A stretch of DNA of 64,000 bases from Sphingomonadales bacterium 28-55-16 (GCA_002278855.1 NCGG01000011.1:1-64000), one strand, 5' to 3'. Shown: positions 42,016-53,410, counted from the stretch's first letter. The notes: generated from the letters alone by a model not told the origin. Made by a program: numbers and translations.

Positions 42016-43158
42016 ATGTACAAGAATATGGTAATATTCGGCACGCGGCCCGAAGCAATAAAGCTTTTCCCGGTTATCGATGCTTTGTCTCGCTATTCAG
42101 GCATGCAGACTGAAGTTTTGGTGACCGCACAGCATCGACAGATGCTGGATCAAGTGCTGGCGATTAGCGGGATCGTGCCGGATTATGACCTTGACCTCAT
42201 GCAACCTGGCCAATCGCTGGATATGCTTACGGCGCGCTTGCTTGACGGCATTGGTGCCGTTTTGGATAGAGCCGCACCCGATCGTGTGATTGTGCAAGGT
42301 GATACTGCGACAGCCATGGTAGGCGCGCTTGCGGCTTATCATCGCAAAATCCCGGTGAGCCATGTCGAGGCCGGTTTGCGCAGCCACGACATCTACCAGC
42401 CATGGCCCGAGGAAGTGAACCGCAAAATTATTGGAACTATCGCTGATCAGCATTTCGCGCCGACGATGGCTACCGCTGCGGCATTACAGTCGGAGGCGGT
42501 ACCGGACGATCGTGTTTTTGTGACAGGCAATACTGTGATTGACGCGCTGCATTGGGTGACGAACCGTATCGCGCAAGACCCTTCGTTGGCGGTCCGCCTT
42601 GCGCCGCTTGAGGCGCGCTTTCAGGGCCGCAAGATCATCGGCATTACCACCCACCGCCGCGAGAATTTCGGAAACGGTATGAACAATATCGCTGCAGCCA
42701 TAGCGGCCATCGCCGCGCGCGACGATGTGGCATGTGTCTTGCCTGTACATCTGAACCCAAATGTCCGCGCGGTAATGGAGGCTGCTTTAGGAAATCTGCC
42801 GAATGTTGCGCTGATTGAACCGCTCGATTATCCCAGCTTCGCACGCTTATTGTCGATTAGCCACGTCATCCTCACCGACAGCGGCGGCGTCCAAGAAGAG
42901 GCGCCGGCGCTTGGCAAGCCCGTGCTGGTTATGCGCAATACCACGGAGCGTCCCGAGGGCATAATTGCGGGTACAGCAAAGCTGGTTGGTACTGATAAAC
43001 ACAGAATAATGTCGGAAATTTTCACGCTTTTGGACGATAGCGCTGCTTATGCAGCAATGGCGCGCGCGCATAATCCTTTTGGGGATGGGCAAGCGAGCCA
43101 GCGCATCGCAGAGATTATCTGGAATGCGCATCGACAAGATCGTTTTTTCTCTGGTTAG
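42016..43158 (+). CDS. wecB: UDP-N-acetylglucosamine 2-epimerase (non-hydrolysing)
   Basis: A 380-residue enzyme interconverting UDP-GlcNAc and UDP-ManNAc for surface polysaccharide. The GT-B-like fold is shown by IFGTRPEAIKLFPVI at the start, TAQHRQML, QGDTATAMVGALAAYH, SHVEAGLRSHD, GITTHRREN and LTDSGGVQEEAPALGKPVLVMR(N/D)TTERPEG-type UDP-binding segments. I chose ATG 42016 with GGGA upstream; ATG 42001 is possible. It is 90 bases before ugd, so the pair may form a sugar-nucleotide operon. Confidence 0.93.
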   Translation: MYKNMVIFGTRPEAIKLFPVIDALSRYSGMQTEVLVTAQHRQMLDQVLAISGIVPDYDLDLMQPGQSLDMLTARLLDGIGAVLDRAAPDRVIVQGDTATAMVGALAAYHRKIPVSHVEAGLRSHDIYQPWPEEVNRKIIGTIADQHFAPTMATAAALQSEAVPDDRVFVTGNTVIDALHWVTNRIAQDPSLAVRLAPLEARFQGRKIIGITTHRRENFGNGMNNIAAAIAAIAARDDVACVLPVHLNPNVRAVMEAALGNLPNVALIEPLDYPSFARLLSISHVILTDSGGVQEEAPALGKPVLVMRNTTERPEGIIAGTAKLVGTDKHRIMSEIFTLLDDSAAYAAMARAHNPFGDGQASQRIAEIIWNAHRQDRFFSG

Positions 43159-43248
43159 TATCGGTGCGGACTGCTGTGACACTTGTTCCCGACCAAATAA
43201 CGTCATAAGGCGCTGCTATTCGGCAGCAGCCTTCAAGAGGGACACCCA

Positions 43249-44550
43249 ATGAAAATTGCAATGATCGGTTCTGGCTATGTCGGCCTTGTATCTGGAGCAT
43301 GCTTTGCCGATTTCGGACATGATGTTGTCTGCGTGGACAAGGATGCGGCCAAAATCGACCGGTTGAACGCGAATATCATGCCGATTTACGAGCCCGGCTT
43401 GGACGCATTGGTCAAAACCAATGTCGACGCTGGACGGCTGAGCTTTTCGACAGATGTTCTGCAGTCAGTTAAAGGCTGCGACGCTGTTTTCATAGCGGTT
43501 GGCACGCCGTCACGCCGTGGCGATGGCCACGCAGACTTGAGCTATGTCTATGCCGCGGCAGAGGAATTGGCCCACGCAATTGACCCGCGTACCGTTGTCG
43601 TAACAAAATCTACAGTTCCTGTGGGTACGGGCGACGAGGTTGAACGCATCATTCGTGAAACCAGCCCACAGCTTGAGTTTGCAGTCGTATCAAACCCCGA
43701 ATTCTTGCGCGAGGGCGCAGCCATCGGTGACTTCAAACGTCCTGATCGCATTGTCGTGGGCAGCGATGTGGAATGGGCCCGCGATGTCATGCGCGCGGTG
43801 TACCGTCCGCTGTTTCTCAACGAATCGCCTTTATTGTTCACCAGCCGCCGTTCGTCCGAGCTGATCAAATATGCCGCCAACGCGTTTCTGGCGACGAAGA
43901 TCACCTTTATCAACGAAATGGCGGATCTGTGTGAGAAGCTGGGCGCCAATGTGCAAGACGTGTCGCGCGGCATCGGCCTTGATAACCGTATCGGATCGAA
44001 ATTCTTACATGCTGGTCCGGGCTATGGGGGCAGCTGCTTTCCAAAGGACACGCTGGCGCTCCTCAAGACCGCTCAGGATCATGAAACGCCCGTTCGGATA
44101 GTTGAGGCTGTCGTTCAGGCAAATGACCTCAGAAAACGCGCTATGGGCCGCAAGATCATTGCCGCATTGGGCGGCGATGTGCGCGGCTTGAAAATTGGCT
44201 TGCTTGGCCTGACTTTCAAACCCAACACCGATGATATGCGCGATGCGCCGTCCATCGCGATTGTTCAGACATTGCTCGATGCCGGTGCGGTTGTGCACGC
44301 ACACGACCCCGAAGGCATGGAGGAAGCCGCGAAGATCCTTCCCGATGTCATTATGGCGAGCAGCGCTTATGATGCCGCGCAAGATGCACATGCAGTAGCC
44401 TTGATCACAGAATGGGACGCCTATCGCGCGCTTGATCTCAAGAAACTGCATGCCGCGATGGCGGGCGATGTTCTCGTGGACTTGCGCAACATATACCGCA
44501 CGGAAGAAGCGCAAGCCGCTGGTTTCAATTATGTTAGCGTCGGGCGCTGA
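43249..44550 (+). CDS. ugd: UDP-glucose 6-dehydrogenase
   Basis: A 433-residue enzyme making UDP-glucuronate with two NAD. The NAD motif is IGSGYVGLVSGACFADFGH. TKSTVPVGTGDEVE and NPEFLREGAAIGDF follow, and the catalytic Cys is in GPGYGGSCFPKDT (about residue 261). GLTFKPNTDDMRDAPS marks the C-terminal domain. AAGAGGG precedes the start. UDP-glucuronate feeds acidic exopolysaccharide such as sphingans. The related UDP-ManNAc dehydrogenase is an alternative given the wecB neighbour, but the motifs favour Ugd. Confidence 0.88.
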   Translation: MKIAMIGSGYVGLVSGACFADFGHDVVCVDKDAAKIDRLNANIMPIYEPGLDALVKTNVDAGRLSFSTDVLQSVKGCDAVFIAVGTPSRRGDGHADLSYVYAAAEELAHAIDPRTVVVTKSTVPVGTGDEVERIIRETSPQLEFAVVSNPEFLREGAAIGDFKRPDRIVVGSDVEWARDVMRAVYRPLFLNESPLLFTSRRSSELIKYAANAFLATKITFINEMADLCEKLGANVQDVSRGIGLDNRIGSKFLHAGPGYGGSCFPKDTLALLKTAQDHETPVRIVEAVVQANDLRKRAMGRKIIAALGGDVRGLKIGLLGLTFKPNTDDMRDAPSIAIVQTLLDAGAVVHAHDPEGMEEAAKILPDVIMASSAYDAAQDAHAVALITEWDAYRALDLKKLHAAMAGDVLVDLRNIYRTEEAQAAGFNYVSVGR

Positions 44551-44633
44551 CGAACTTAGGCAATAGTAGAACTTGAACGGCTACAAGCCTTTGATGCTTG
44601 CGGCGCGTGGGTCTATGCGTAAGTAAAACGGCA

Positions 44634-45548
44634 ATGCTGCGCGACCTAACACATCTCGAACGGCTTGAAGCCGAAAGTATCCATATCATGCGTGAGGTGG
44701 TTGCCGAGGCTGAGCGCCCTGTCATGCTCTATTCGGTCGGTAAAGACAGTGCAGTCATGCTGCATTTGGCGCGCAAGGCGTTTTACCCTGCCCCTCCACC
44801 CTTTCCTTTGCTGCATGTCGACACAACATGGAAATTTGCTGAAATGTACGCATTGCGGGAAAAGGCAGCGCGCGACGCGGGTATGGAGCTGTTAATCTGG
44901 CAAAACCCAGATGCCTTGGCACAAGCGATCAATCCGTTTGACCATGGCCCGCTGCACACGGACATGTGGAAAACAGAGGGCCTTAAGCAGGCTCTGAACC
45001 ATTATGGCTTTGACGCCGCTTTTGGTGGCGCACGACGCGACGAGGAAAAAAGCCGCGCCAAGGAGCGTGTCTTCAGCTTTCGTTCGGAAGCGCATCGCTG
45101 GGATCCGAAAAACCAACGGCCAGAGCTTTGGAACATCTATAATGCCCGCAAAAATCGCGGGGAAAGCATGCGGGTCTTCCCCATCTCCAATTGGACCGAG
45201 CTCGATATTTGGCAGTATATCCAACTCAACAAAATCGAGATTGTCCCTTTATATTTCAGCGCCCCGCGGCCCACATACACGTGGGACGGGCAATTGTTCA
45301 TGGCGGATGACTTGCCCCGCCTGGAAAAGATACTTGGCCGCCAGCTGGATATTGTTGAACGCTCGGTTCGGTTTCGTACCTTGGGATGCTTTCCCCTGAC
45401 CGGCGCCGTCGAGAGCGAAGCGGCTTCCTTGAACGAGGTCATTCAGGAAATGTTGCTGACCACCTCGTCCGAACGACAGGGTCGGGTCATCGACAAGGAC
45501 GCGGGCGACGGGTCGATGGAAAAGAAGAAGCAGGAGGGCTATTTCTGA
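44634..45548 (+). CDS. cysD: Sulfate adenylyltransferase subunit 2
   Basis: A 304-residue ATP-sulfurylase subunit that makes adenosine 5'-phosphosulfate from sulfate and ATP. The PP-loop [17 protein letters not shown] is near residue 36. [21 protein letters not shown] and [15 protein letters not shown] are diagnostic, as is the C-terminal [16 protein letters not shown]. The start ATG 44634 matches the usual N-terminus ([14 protein letters not shown]). It shares its stop base with the cysNC start. It is also homologous to NodP, used when PAPS feeds sulfotransferases. Confidence 0.96.
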   Translation: MLRDLTHLERLEAESIHIMREVVAEAERPVMLYSVGKDSAVMLHLARKAFYPAPPPFPLLHVDTTWKFAEMYALREKAARDAGMELLIWQNPDALAQAINPFDHGPLHTDMWKTEGLKQALNHYGFDAAFGGARRDEEKSRAKERVFSFRSEAHRWDPKNQRPELWNIYNARKNRGESMRVFPISNWTELDIWQYIQLNKIEIVPLYFSAPRPTYTWDGQLFMADDLPRLEKILGRQLDIVERSVRFRTLGCFPLTGAVESEAASLNEVIQEMLLTTSSERQGRVIDKDAGDGSMEKKKQEGYF

Positions 45549-47464
45549 TGTCCTCCATATATGAAACCGATGCCTTGATCGCGGACGATATCGAAGCCTA
45601 TCTCGATCAGCATCAGCACAAAAGCCTGCTGCGGTTCATCACCTGCGGTTCAGTGGATGATGGCAAATCTACCCTCATCGGGCGCTTGTTATATGACTCA
45701 AAGATGATCTTCGAAGATCAGCTCGCCGCGCTTGAAGCCGACAGCAAACGCATTGGGACCCAAGGTCAGGACATCGATTTTGCGCTGCTGGTTGATGGCC
45801 TAAGTGCAGAGCGCGAACAGGGTATAACGATCGACGTGGCTTACCGTTTTTTTACCACGGAAAAGCGCAAGTTCATCGTCGCCGACACGCCAGGGCATGA
45901 ACAATATACCCGCAATATGGTCACCGGCGCATCGACGGCGGACTTGGCGGTAATTCTGATTGATGCCCGTAAGGGCGTGCTCGTCCAAACCCGGCGGCAC
46001 AGCTATCTGGCGCATCTTCTTGGCATCCGGAACATCGTGCTCGCGGTAAACAAGATGGATTTGGTAGACTATGACGCTGCGCGCTTTGATGAAATTGTCA
46101 CCGACTATCAGAAATTTGCAGACAGTATCGGCGTAAAAAACTTCACTGCTATTCCGATTTCTGGATTTAAAGGCGATAACATCGCCAGCCTATCGGCGAG
46201 CACCCCTTGGTATGACGGTGTCACGCTCATAGACCATCTGGAGACGGTCGAGCTTGATGTGCATGCCGATCAGGCAAAGCCGTTTCGTTTGCCCGTGCAA
46301 TGGGTCAACCGCCCCAATCTCGACTTCCGCGGTTTTGCTGGGCAGATTGCGGGCGGCGCGGTTCACGTCGGTGCACCTGTCCGCATTCTGCCCAGCGGCA
46401 AGACGTCGCATATTGGACGTATCGTGACGCTGGATGGTGATTTGGACGTGGCGGTCGCGGGACAATCCGTCACCCTGTGCCTTACCGATGAAGTCGACTG
46501 TTCGCGCGGCGACGTAATTGCAACGGCGGAAGATCCTCCAGAGGTTGCGGACCAGTTTGAAGCAAATATCGTGTGGTTGTCGGAGGGTGCTATGGTCCCG
46601 GGCCGTTCCTATTGGATGAAGCTTGGGACGCAGTCGGTTTCCGCCACTGTGCAGCCGCCCAAATATCAGGTCAACGTCAACAATATGGAGCATCTTGCCG
46701 CCAAGACGCTTGACCTCAACGCCATTGGCGTGGCCGAAATCACGACCGACCGCCCCGTGATTTTCGAAGCATATGCGGATAACCGGACACTCGGCGGGTT
46801 CATTTTGATTGATAAAATGACCAACGCCACGGTGGCGGCGGGCATGCTGAATTTCAGCTTGCGGCGCGCGCAGAATGTCCATTGGCAAGCGATTGACATC
46901 AGCCGTGAGGCACATGCCCAGCAAAAGGGGCAATCGCCGAAGCTTTTGTGGTTCACCGGCCTTTCAGGTTCGGGCAAATCAACCATCGCAAACCTCGTTG
47001 AAAAGAAACTGTTTGCACTTGGACGGCATAGTTTCCTGCTCGATGGAGACAATGTGCGCCATGGTCTGAACAAGGACTTAGGTTTCACCGATACCGACCG
47101 GATTGAAAACATCCGCAGAGTCGGCGAAGTTGCAAAATTGATGACCGATGCAGGGTTGATTGTCCTCACGGCATTTATATCGCCCTTTCGCGCTGAACGC
47201 GATATGGTGCGCGCGTTAATGCCAGCGGGGGACTTTATCGAAGTCTTCGTCGACACGCCTCTGGCCGAAGCGGAGAAGCGCGACGTGAAGGGGCTCTACA
47301 AAAAGGCGCGAAGTGGCGCGCTGAAGAATTTTACCGGTATTGATAGTCCGTATGAGCGGCCCGATGCACCTGAGATACATATCGACACCACAAGAATGTC
47401 GCCCGAACAGGCCGCTGAGGCGATTGTCGAGCGCGTGATTGGCGTCTGGAGCTACGACCTATGA
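45548..47464 (+). CDS. cysNC: Bifunctional sulfate adenylyltransferase subunit 1 / APS kinase
   Basis: A 638-residue fusion. The N-terminal about 440 residues are the CysN GTPase: P-loop [15 protein letters not shown], then [12 protein letters not shown] and NKMDLVD. The C-terminal about 175 residues are APS kinase (CysC): P-loop [16 protein letters not shown] near residue 470, [10 protein letters not shown] and [10 protein letters not shown]. Together with CysD it produces PAPS. Alphaproteobacteria often carry this fusion (NodQ-like). It overlaps cysD by one base and cysQ by four. Confidence 0.96.
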   Translation: MSSIYETDALIADDIEAYLDQHQHKSLLRFITCGSVDDGKSTLIGRLLYDSKMIFEDQLAALEADSKRIGTQGQDIDFALLVDGLSAEREQGITIDVAYRFFTTEKRKFIVADTPGHEQYTRNMVTGASTADLAVILIDARKGVLVQTRRHSYLAHLLGIRNIVLAVNKMDLVDYDAARFDEIVTDYQKFADSIGVKNFTAIPISGFKGDNIASLSASTPWYDGVTLIDHLETVELDVHADQAKPFRLPVQWVNRPNLDFRGFAGQIAGGAVHVGAPVRILPSGKTSHIGRIVTLDGDLDVAVAGQSVTLCLTDEVDCSRGDVIATAEDPPEVADQFEANIVWLSEGAMVPGRSYWMKLGTQSVSATVQPPKYQVNVNNMEHLAAKTLDLNAIGVAEITTDRPVIFEAYADNRTLGGFILIDKMTNATVAAGMLNFSLRRAQNVHWQAIDISREAHAQQKGQSPKLLWFTGLSGSGKSTIANLVEKKLFALGRHSFLLDGDNVRHGLNKDLGFTDTDRIENIRRVGEVAKLMTDAGLIVLTAFISPFRAERDMVRALMPAGDFIEVFVDTPLAEAEKRDVKGLYKKARSGALKNFTGIDSPYERPDAPEIHIDTTRMSPEQAAEAIVERVIGVWSYDL

Positions 47465-48186
47465 ACGACGCCGCTTTAAGCTTCTCGCTCGCTGCCGAAG
47501 CAGGGCGGTTGTTGCAGGACTTACAGAAATCAGGCCGATTTGAAGGCAAAGCCTTGGGCGATGCAGGGGATAGATTGGCCAATGCCTTTTTGTGTAACGC
47601 GCTGCACCGCGAACGTCCCGACGATGCCTTATTATCCGAAGAAGAAAAGGACACCATTGACCGCTGCGCGGTGGACCGTGTCTGGATCATCGACCCACTC
47701 GACGGCACCCGCGAATATAGTGAAGGCCGAAGCGATTGGGCCGTGCATGTTGCGCTTTCGGTTAGCGGGATCGCCACCGATGGCGCCGTTGCCCTGCCAG
47801 GATTGGGTGTCACATTAGGTTCGGATAATCCACCCGCTTTAGGGGCCGCTCATAATCCGCTGCGCATGCTCGTCAGCCGAACACGCCCTGCGCCAGAGGC
47901 TGTAGCGGTCGCCAAAGCCCTTGGCGCCGAACTTGTGCCAATGGGCTCCGCTGGCGCAAAGGCTATGGCCGTTGTGCGTGGTGAGGCTGACATTTACCTG
48001 CACACAGGCGGGCAATATGAATGGGACAATTGCGCACCGGTCGCGGTGGCACAGGCCGCAGGGCTATATTGTTCGCGTATCGACGGTTCGCCCATGCGCT
48101 ACAATGCAGCGAACCCTTATCTGCCCGATCTGCTGATTTGCCGTCAGGAACTGGTTGCCGATATCATGGCAGCGATGCAGCTTTAA
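47461..48186 (+). CDS. cysQ: 3'(2'),5'-bisphosphate nucleotidase
   Basis: A 241-residue inositol-monophosphatase-fold phosphatase that removes the 3'-phosphate from PAP or PAPS. The metal motif [22 protein letters not shown] is central, with LSEEEKD upstream and [29 protein letters not shown] at the C-terminal site. It overlaps cysNC by 4 bases. PAP recycling is needed where PAPS is used by sulfotransferases or PAPS reductase. Its stop overlaps that of the convergent acyl-CoA ligase. Confidence 0.93.
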   Translation: MNDAALSFSLAAEAGRLLQDLQKSGRFEGKALGDAGDRLANAFLCNALHRERPDDALLSEEEKDTIDRCAVDRVWIIDPLDGTREYSEGRSDWAVHVALSVSGIATDGAVALPGLGVTLGSDNPPALGAAHNPLRMLVSRTRPAPEAVAVAKALGAELVPMGSAGAKAMAVVRGEADIYLHTGGQYEWDNCAPVAVAQAAGLYCSRIDGSPMRYNAANPYLPDLLICRQELVADIMAAMQL

Positions 48187-49742
48187 TTCACCTGTCGGTC
48201 GTAACCAGCCCAATAAGGTGCGCGTAAATCCTTGCGGAGAATTTTGCCCGACGCATTGCGCGGCAGCGCCGCGATAACGTCAACCGAGCGCGGCACCTTG
48301 AAACCGGCAATGCGTGCGCGGGCCCAAGCGATGACGCTTTCGGGATCCACCTGAGCGCCGGGTTTGGCAACGCACACGGCCTTGACAGCCTCACCCCATT
48401 TGTCATCGGGCACGCCAATGACTGCGACCTCCAATATGTCGGGATGCCCGTAAATCGCGCTTTCCACTTCAGCTGGATACACATTTTCGCCGCCGGTTAT
48501 GATCATGTCCTTCACGCGGTCGTGGATGTACATATATCCGTCTTCATCCAGATATCCGGCATCACCGGTCTTGATCCAGCCACCTGCGGCGACAGTTCCC
48601 TTCGTGGCGTCGGGCAGGTTCCAATAGCCAAGCATGTTGTTAGATGACCGCGTCCATATCTCGCCAACTTCGCCTACAGGAACATCATTCCCCGCCCCGT
48701 CGACGACGCGCAATTCAACTCCCGGCAATGGCTTGCCAGCTGAGCGCATCCGTTTGTTGCCATTGGGGTCGTGGTCCTCAGGCGGTAACATGCAAATGGT
48801 CCCTGTTGTTTCCGTCATGCCATAGACCTGAATGAACTCGGCGCTGAACACGTCCATGCATTGACGCAAAAGCTCCAGCGGAATGGGCGCAGCGCCGTAG
48901 AGGATGTATTTGAGCCGGCTATAATCAACATCACGGCACCTTGGATGGTTGACCATCATCTGTAAGGCGGCGGGCACGATGAACAATCGCGTTGCCCCGC
49001 CCTTCTCAATGCCATCAAAGACAGTGTCCGGCGTAAATTCAGCCTGCACCAGCGCCGGCAGGCCAGACGCCAGCGCCATGATACCAAGCCCAGTCCCGCC
49101 AATATGCGCGCAGGGCATGGCGATAAGGACAACCTCATCATCATCCCACTTGCTATAGGCATGCTCTTCCTCAGCCGCATTTTTGCGCAATGCAAACAGG
49201 TTGCGATTGGAAAGCACCGCCCCCTTGGGATTGCCCGTAGTACCCGACGTGTATAGCTGCAACGCGGCGTCATCGGGGCCGACAGCGTCGAACGGCGCGC
49301 GCGGCGTCGCCGCGATCAACTGCCGTGCTTCGACCTCGCCGATTACGCGCTCGACAGTCGCAGTCTGATCGCCAAGCGCCTGAACACCAGCCTCAAACCC
49401 GTGTCCTGCAAACAATATCCGTGCACCAGTATCTTGGGCGATATAGGCCCATTCGGCGGGCGCTAAACGCCAGCCAACCGGAACCATGACGATCCCGGCA
49501 CGTGCTGCGCCGTAGAACAACGCAAAATACAGATCACTGTTCTTGCCAATCCACGCAACACGGTCGCCCTTTTTCAAACCCAGTCCAAGCAGCATAGTTG
49601 CGATTTTTGCGGTTCTTTCTTCCAACTGCGCATATGTGAAATGCGCGTCATCTTGTGAGAGCGCAGCCCAATCGGGTCGTTCCGTTGCCCAATGCTTCAA
49701 AAATCCATCGAACGTGAGTATGTCGTAGCTGGCAACGGCCAT
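48183..49742 (-). CDS. Acyl-CoA ligase (AMP-binding, long-chain type)
   Basis: A 519-residue adenylate-forming enzyme that activates a carboxylic acid to its CoA ester. It starts at ATG 49742 with TAGGAGAG upstream. The ATP motif LYTSGTTGNPKGAV, YGMTETTG, the hinge region GYMYIHDRVKDMIITGGENVYPAEVE and the C-terminal PRNASGKILRKDLR (catalytic Lys) are all present. It is probably for fatty, aromatic or terpenoid acids. It stands alone on the minus strand, convergent with cysQ with overlapping stops. Confidence 0.92.
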   Translation of the reverse strand: MAVASYDILTFDGFLKHWATERPDWAALSQDDAHFTYAQLEERTAKIATMLLGLGLKKGDRVAWIGKNSDLYFALFYGAARAGIVMVPVGWRLAPAEWAYIAQDTGARILFAGHGFEAGVQALGDQTATVERVIGEVEARQLIAATPRAPFDAVGPDDAALQLYTSGTTGNPKGAVLSNRNLFALRKNAAEEEHAYSKWDDDEVVLIAMPCAHIGGTGLGIMALASGLPALVQAEFTPDTVFDGIEKGGATRLFIVPAALQMMVNHPRCRDVDYSRLKYILYGAAPIPLELLRQCMDVFSAEFIQVYGMTETTGTICMLPPEDHDPNGNKRMRSAGKPLPGVELRVVDGAGNDVPVGEVGEIWTRSSNNMLGYWNLPDATKGTVAAGGWIKTGDAGYLDEDGYMYIHDRVKDMIITGGENVYPAEVESAIYGHPDILEVAVIGVPDDKWGEAVKAVCVAKPGAQVDPESVIAWARARIAGFKVPRSVDVIAALPRNASGKILRKDLRAPYWAGYDRQVN

Positions 49743-49854
49743 GTCGTTCTCTCCTAACAATGGCCATTTTTCGCATTGGCCTCATGTTTTTTGTCGAGAG
49801 ATTATCGCGGCATGTCAATGATGTGATTTGATCGGCATCGCCAACGGTTGCTTT

Positions 49855-50487
49855 TCATCTAAACCGGAAAATCAGCGACAGGTTGTTCGACGGCATTGGG
49901 ATAATCTGATCGAGCATCAGGCCGACGTCGCGCGCTTCTGTGACAATGTCCTCAACATAACGCAGACCCCATTCGGGATTTTGCTGCCGCAGCGCAGTGT
50001 CGAATGCCGCATTACCTTCGGCTAAGGGGATATCGTATTGGCGAAATGGCCCATAGATGAAAAGTGGCGCGGATGGCGGCAAGATGCCCGCGGCGTTGCG
50101 AAGCAACCCGATTGTCGCCGCCCATGGGCTAATATGTACCATGTTGATGCAGACAACCGCGTTGGCTTGCGCGATTGGCCAATCCGTCGAGGCGTCCAGC
50201 AACATCGTAGGCCGCACATTCGGCACAGCACAGTCTGCGCGCCATGCGTTGATCGATGCCAAGGCAATGGGGTCTGGGTCGCTTGGCTGCCAGGTCAATC
50301 CCGGGAAGATCTGCGCAAAGTGCACGACATGTTCGCCCGTACCGCTTGCGATTTCCAACACCATCCCCTGCGCAGGAAGCACCTTCATCAGCGTTTCAGC
50401 GATGACGTCGCGGTTCCGCTCCGTTGCGGGCGCGTGGCGTTTTATCTCGGCGCCGGCTGCAAACACAAAGGGCTGTGGGCCGCTCAC
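49855..50487 (-). CDS. DUF938 SAM-dependent methyltransferase-like protein
   Basis: A 210-residue protein. I start it at GTG 50487, which overlaps the gcvPB stop (GTGA) and gives the family-like N-terminus [25 protein letters not shown] in two short parts; ATG 50520 is the alternative. The SAM-binding glycine motif is VLEIASGTGEHVVHFA, followed by WQPSDPD and VCINMVHISPW. DUF938 members are predicted methyltransferases with unknown substrate. Being the last gene of the glycine-cleavage operon hints at a link to one-carbon supply. Confidence 0.8.
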   Translation of the reverse strand: MSGPQPFVFAAGAEIKRHAPATERNRDVIAETLMKVLPAQGMVLEIASGTGEHVVHFAQIFPGLTWQPSDPDPIALASINAWRADCAVPNVRPTMLLDASTDWPIAQANAVVCINMVHISPWAATIGLLRNAAGILPPSAPLFIYGPFRQYDIPLAEGNAAFDTALRQQNPEWGLRYVEDIVTEARDVGLMLDQIIPMPSNNLSLIFRFR

Positions 50488-52055
50488 TCGGCTGCAATCG
50501 CTTGTTCGGGTTCCCGCCATACCAGCACGGGCTTGCGCGCCGCCTGGGTTTCATCAAGACGGCGGCGCGGTGCGTGATGCGGCGCGGACTTCAGCGACGG
50601 GTCGCCTGCCTTTGCCCGCTGCGCCACTGAACGTAGCGCGCCGATGAACTGGTCTAGCGTTGCCTTGCTTTCGGTTTCGGTCGGCTCAACCAACATGGCG
50701 CCATGAACCACCAGCGGGAAATACACCGTCATCGGGTGATAGCCTTCGTCGATCAGGCCCTTGGCGATGTCGAGCGTGGAGAAGCCGTCGGCCATTCCAT
50801 CGTCGCTGAACAATGCCTCGTGCATACACGGGCCGCTATGCGCAAATGGCGCTTCAAGCACATCTTCGAGGCTGCGTAAGATATAATTGGCGTTAAGAAC
50901 CGCGTCTTCGGCGACCTGATGCAACCCATCCGCACCATGCGACATGATGTAAGACAGCGCACGGGTAAACATACCCATCTGGCCATGGAAAGCGGTCATG
51001 CGCCCGAAGCTGTGCGGATGGCATTCCTCAGCGCTTTCTTCCTCTATAAGCGTGTAATGGCCATCAGCATGGCGTGCGGTATAGGGCAAGGGGCCATAAG
51101 GCGACAGCGCTTCCGACAACACCACCGGCCCAGAGCCCGGCCCACCGCCGCCATGCGGGGTGGAGAAGGTCTTGTGCAGGTTGATGTGCATCGCGTCGAT
51201 GCCCAAATCACCGGGACGGACGCGGCCGACAATCGCGTTGAAATTCGCCCCATCGCAATAGACATAGCCGCCAGCCGCATGCACCGCGTCCGAAATCTCG
51301 CGCATGTCACGTTCGAACAAGCCACATGTGTTGGGGTTGGTGATCATAACTCCAGCCACATCAGGGCCAAGCCGCGCTGTAAGCGCCGCAAGATCAACCC
51401 GGCCTTCTGACGTTGCCGGGATATTCTCGACCGAAAAACCCGCGAAAGCCGCACTGGCAGGGTTGGTCCCATGCGCGCTTTCGGGAACGAGAATGACACT
51501 GCGTGGATCACCGCGTGCTGCAAGGGCGGCCTTGATACATAATATGCCGCACAACTCGCCATGTGCGCCAGCCTTTGGCGTCATCGCGACCCCGTGCATG
51601 CCCGTAAGCTGGATCAACCATATCGCGAGCTCATTAATTACCGCCAATGCGCCCTGCACGGTTTCGACAGGCTGCAGCGGGTGCACATCGGCAAAGCCCG
51701 CCATGCGTGCGACCTTTTCGTTCAGCCGCGGATTGTGCTTCATCGTGCAGCTCCCCAGCGGGAAGAAGCCCAAATCGATCGCATAATTCTGACGGCTTAA
51801 GCGGGTATAGTGACGAACGGCCTCCGGTTCGGATAATCCGGGAAGGCCAATGTCGCGATGCCGCTCCAGATTGCCCAAGCGCGCGGTACCTTTCGGCGCG
51901 TCGGCCAGATCAACGCCCGTGGTTGCAGCGGTGCCAATTTCGAAAATCAATGCCTCGTCAAGCATCAGGGCCTTGTTGCCCGTGAAGGTCGCAGGGGCGG
52001 TTTCGCCAGCCTTGCCCATTTCGGGTTTCCATCCGCTTTGATTGATTGCGTTCAT
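50484..52055 (-). CDS. gcvPB: Glycine dehydrogenase (decarboxylating) subunit 2
   Basis: A 523-residue subunit of P-protein, which decarboxylates glycine and loads aminomethyl on GcvH. The PLP lysine is Lys295 in [29 protein letters not shown] and [11 protein letters not shown] are typical. P-protein is split into two subunits, as in many alphaproteobacteria. It overlaps gcvPA by 4 bases and the DUF938 gene by 4 bases. Confidence 0.96.
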   Translation of the reverse strand: MNAINQSGWKPEMGKAGETAPATFTGNKALMLDEALIFEIGTAATTGVDLADAPKGTARLGNLERHRDIGLPGLSEPEAVRHYTRLSRQNYAIDLGFFPLGSCTMKHNPRLNEKVARMAGFADVHPLQPVETVQGALAVINELAIWLIQLTGMHGVAMTPKAGAHGELCGILCIKAALAARGDPRSVILVPESAHGTNPASAAFAGFSVENIPATSEGRVDLAALTARLGPDVAGVMITNPNTCGLFERDMREISDAVHAAGGYVYCDGANFNAIVGRVRPGDLGIDAMHINLHKTFSTPHGGGGPGSGPVVLSEALSPYGPLPYTARHADGHYTLIEEESAEECHPHSFGRMTAFHGQMGMFTRALSYIMSHGADGLHQVAEDAVLNANYILRSLEDVLEAPFAHSGPCMHEALFSDDGMADGFSTLDIAKGLIDEGYHPMTVYFPLVVHGAMLVEPTETESKATLDQFIGALRSVAQRAKAGDPSLKSAPHHAPRRRLDETQAARKPVLVWREPEQAIAAE

Positions 52056-53410
52056 GCCAAAATCTCCTGCAAAGCCGCCGCGAATGTTTCCACATCCTCG
52101 CTTGTCGCGGTTTCCGTCACGGCGACCACCAGCCCGTTGGAAAGTGCATCCGTCCCGGGATAGAGACGTCCAAGCGACACGCCCCCGAGAATCGCGCGTT
52201 CGGCGAGCGCGCGCACCACTGGCCGCGCTTCCTTGGGAAGCGTCAGCGTGAATTCGTTGAAGAAGCTGTCATTGACCAATTCGACGCCAGCAATTTGGGT
52301 TAACCGATCCGCCGCCTGCACCGCAAGCGCATGGTTGAGCTGCGCCAATCCGCGCAACCCCTTCTCGCCGAGCAAGGTCAGATGCACACTGAATGCCAGT
52401 GCACAAAGGCCTGAATTTGTGCAAATATTTGACGTCGCCTTTTCGCGGCGAATATGTTGTTCGCGCGTGGACAGGGTCAAAACGAAGCCGCGCTTGCCTT
52501 GGGCATCCACAGTCTCACCACATAAGCGACCGGGCATCTGGCGGACGAATTTTTCCTTACACGCGAATAAGCCGACATACGGTCCACCAAATTGAAGGCC
52601 GACGCCAAGCGACTGTCCCTCACCCACGACGATGTCCGCGCCCATGTCGCCCGGCGCCTTGATCGCACCCAAGGCAACCGGCTCGGTCACCACCGCGATC
52701 AGCAGCGCACCATGTTCATGCGCTTTAGCAGCGATGGCGGACAGGTCTTCTATGCGTCCCAAGATGTCTGGATATTGCACAACAACACAACTTGTCTCGC
52801 CATCAATGGCGTCGAGCAAACGCGCGCTGTCGGTTTTGGCGGTCAGGTCTGGCAACGCGGTATTGAGCGTGTCGCCTGTATATCGCGCCATTGTCTTGGC
52901 AACGCTGACATAATGCGGGTGCAGCCCGGACGAGAGTATCGCTTTGCTGCGCTTGGTGATGCGGCCAGCCATGCCAATCGCTTCCCAGCACGCCGTAGAA
53001 CCATCATACATCGACGCATTGGCCACATCGCAGCCGAACAACCGCGCGACCTGCGTCTGAAACTCAAACAGCATCTGCAGCGTGCCCTGCGCAATTTCGG
53101 GCTGGTACGGCGTGTAGGCCGTCAAGAACTCACCGCGCTGGATGATGTGGTCAACGCTCGCCGGGACATGATGCTTATAGGCGCCAGCGCCCAGAAAGAA
53201 CGGATGCTCCGACGCCGTCATATTCTTGCGCGCGAGGGTGGAGAAATGCCGCTCCACCGCCATTTCGCTTGCATGGTTCGGCAAGCCGCGAATGGGTCCA
53301 TCCAGCCGCGCCGCGGCAGGAACATCGACAAACAGGTCATCAATCGAATTCGCCCCGATGACGCCAAGCATCGCCTGACGGTCGGACGGGGTTAGCGGTA
53401 AATAACGCAT
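52052..53410 (-). CDS. gcvPA: Glycine dehydrogenase (decarboxylating) subunit 1
   Basis: A 452-residue partner of gcvPB. ATG 53410 (MRYLPLT) is preceded by GGAGAG and matches the family start; the frame back to 53485 would enter the gcvH 3' end. Segments [47 protein letters not shown] and GMAGRITKR are typical of the N-terminal P-protein half. It lacks the PLP lysine, as expected. It is 37 bases downstream of gcvH. Confidence 0.96.
   Translation of the reverse strand: MRYLPLTPSDRQAMLGVIGANSIDDLFVDVPAAARLDGPIRGLPNHASEMAVERHFSTLARKNMTASEHPFFLGAGAYKHHVPASVDHIIQRGEFLTAYTPYQPEIAQGTLQMLFEFQTQVARLFGCDVANASMYDGSTACWEAIGMAGRITKRSKAILSSGLHPHYVSVAKTMARYTGDTLNTALPDLTAKTDSARLLDAIDGETSCVVVQYPDILGRIEDLSAIAAKAHEHGALLIAVVTEPVALGAIKAPGDMGADIVVGEGQSLGVGLQFGGPYVGLFACKEKFVRQMPGRLCGETVDAQGKRGFVLTLSTREQHIRREKATSNICTNSGLCALAFSVHLTLLGEKGLRGLAQLNHALAVQAADRLTQIAGVELVNDSFFNEFTLTLPKEARPVVRALAERAILGGVSLGRLYPGTDALSNGLVVAVTETATSEDVETFAAALQEILA

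Noticed and set aside
45137-47256. Long minus-strand frames opposite cysD and cysNC
   Set aside because: They mirror codon structure of the real genes, and their translations show no family motifs.
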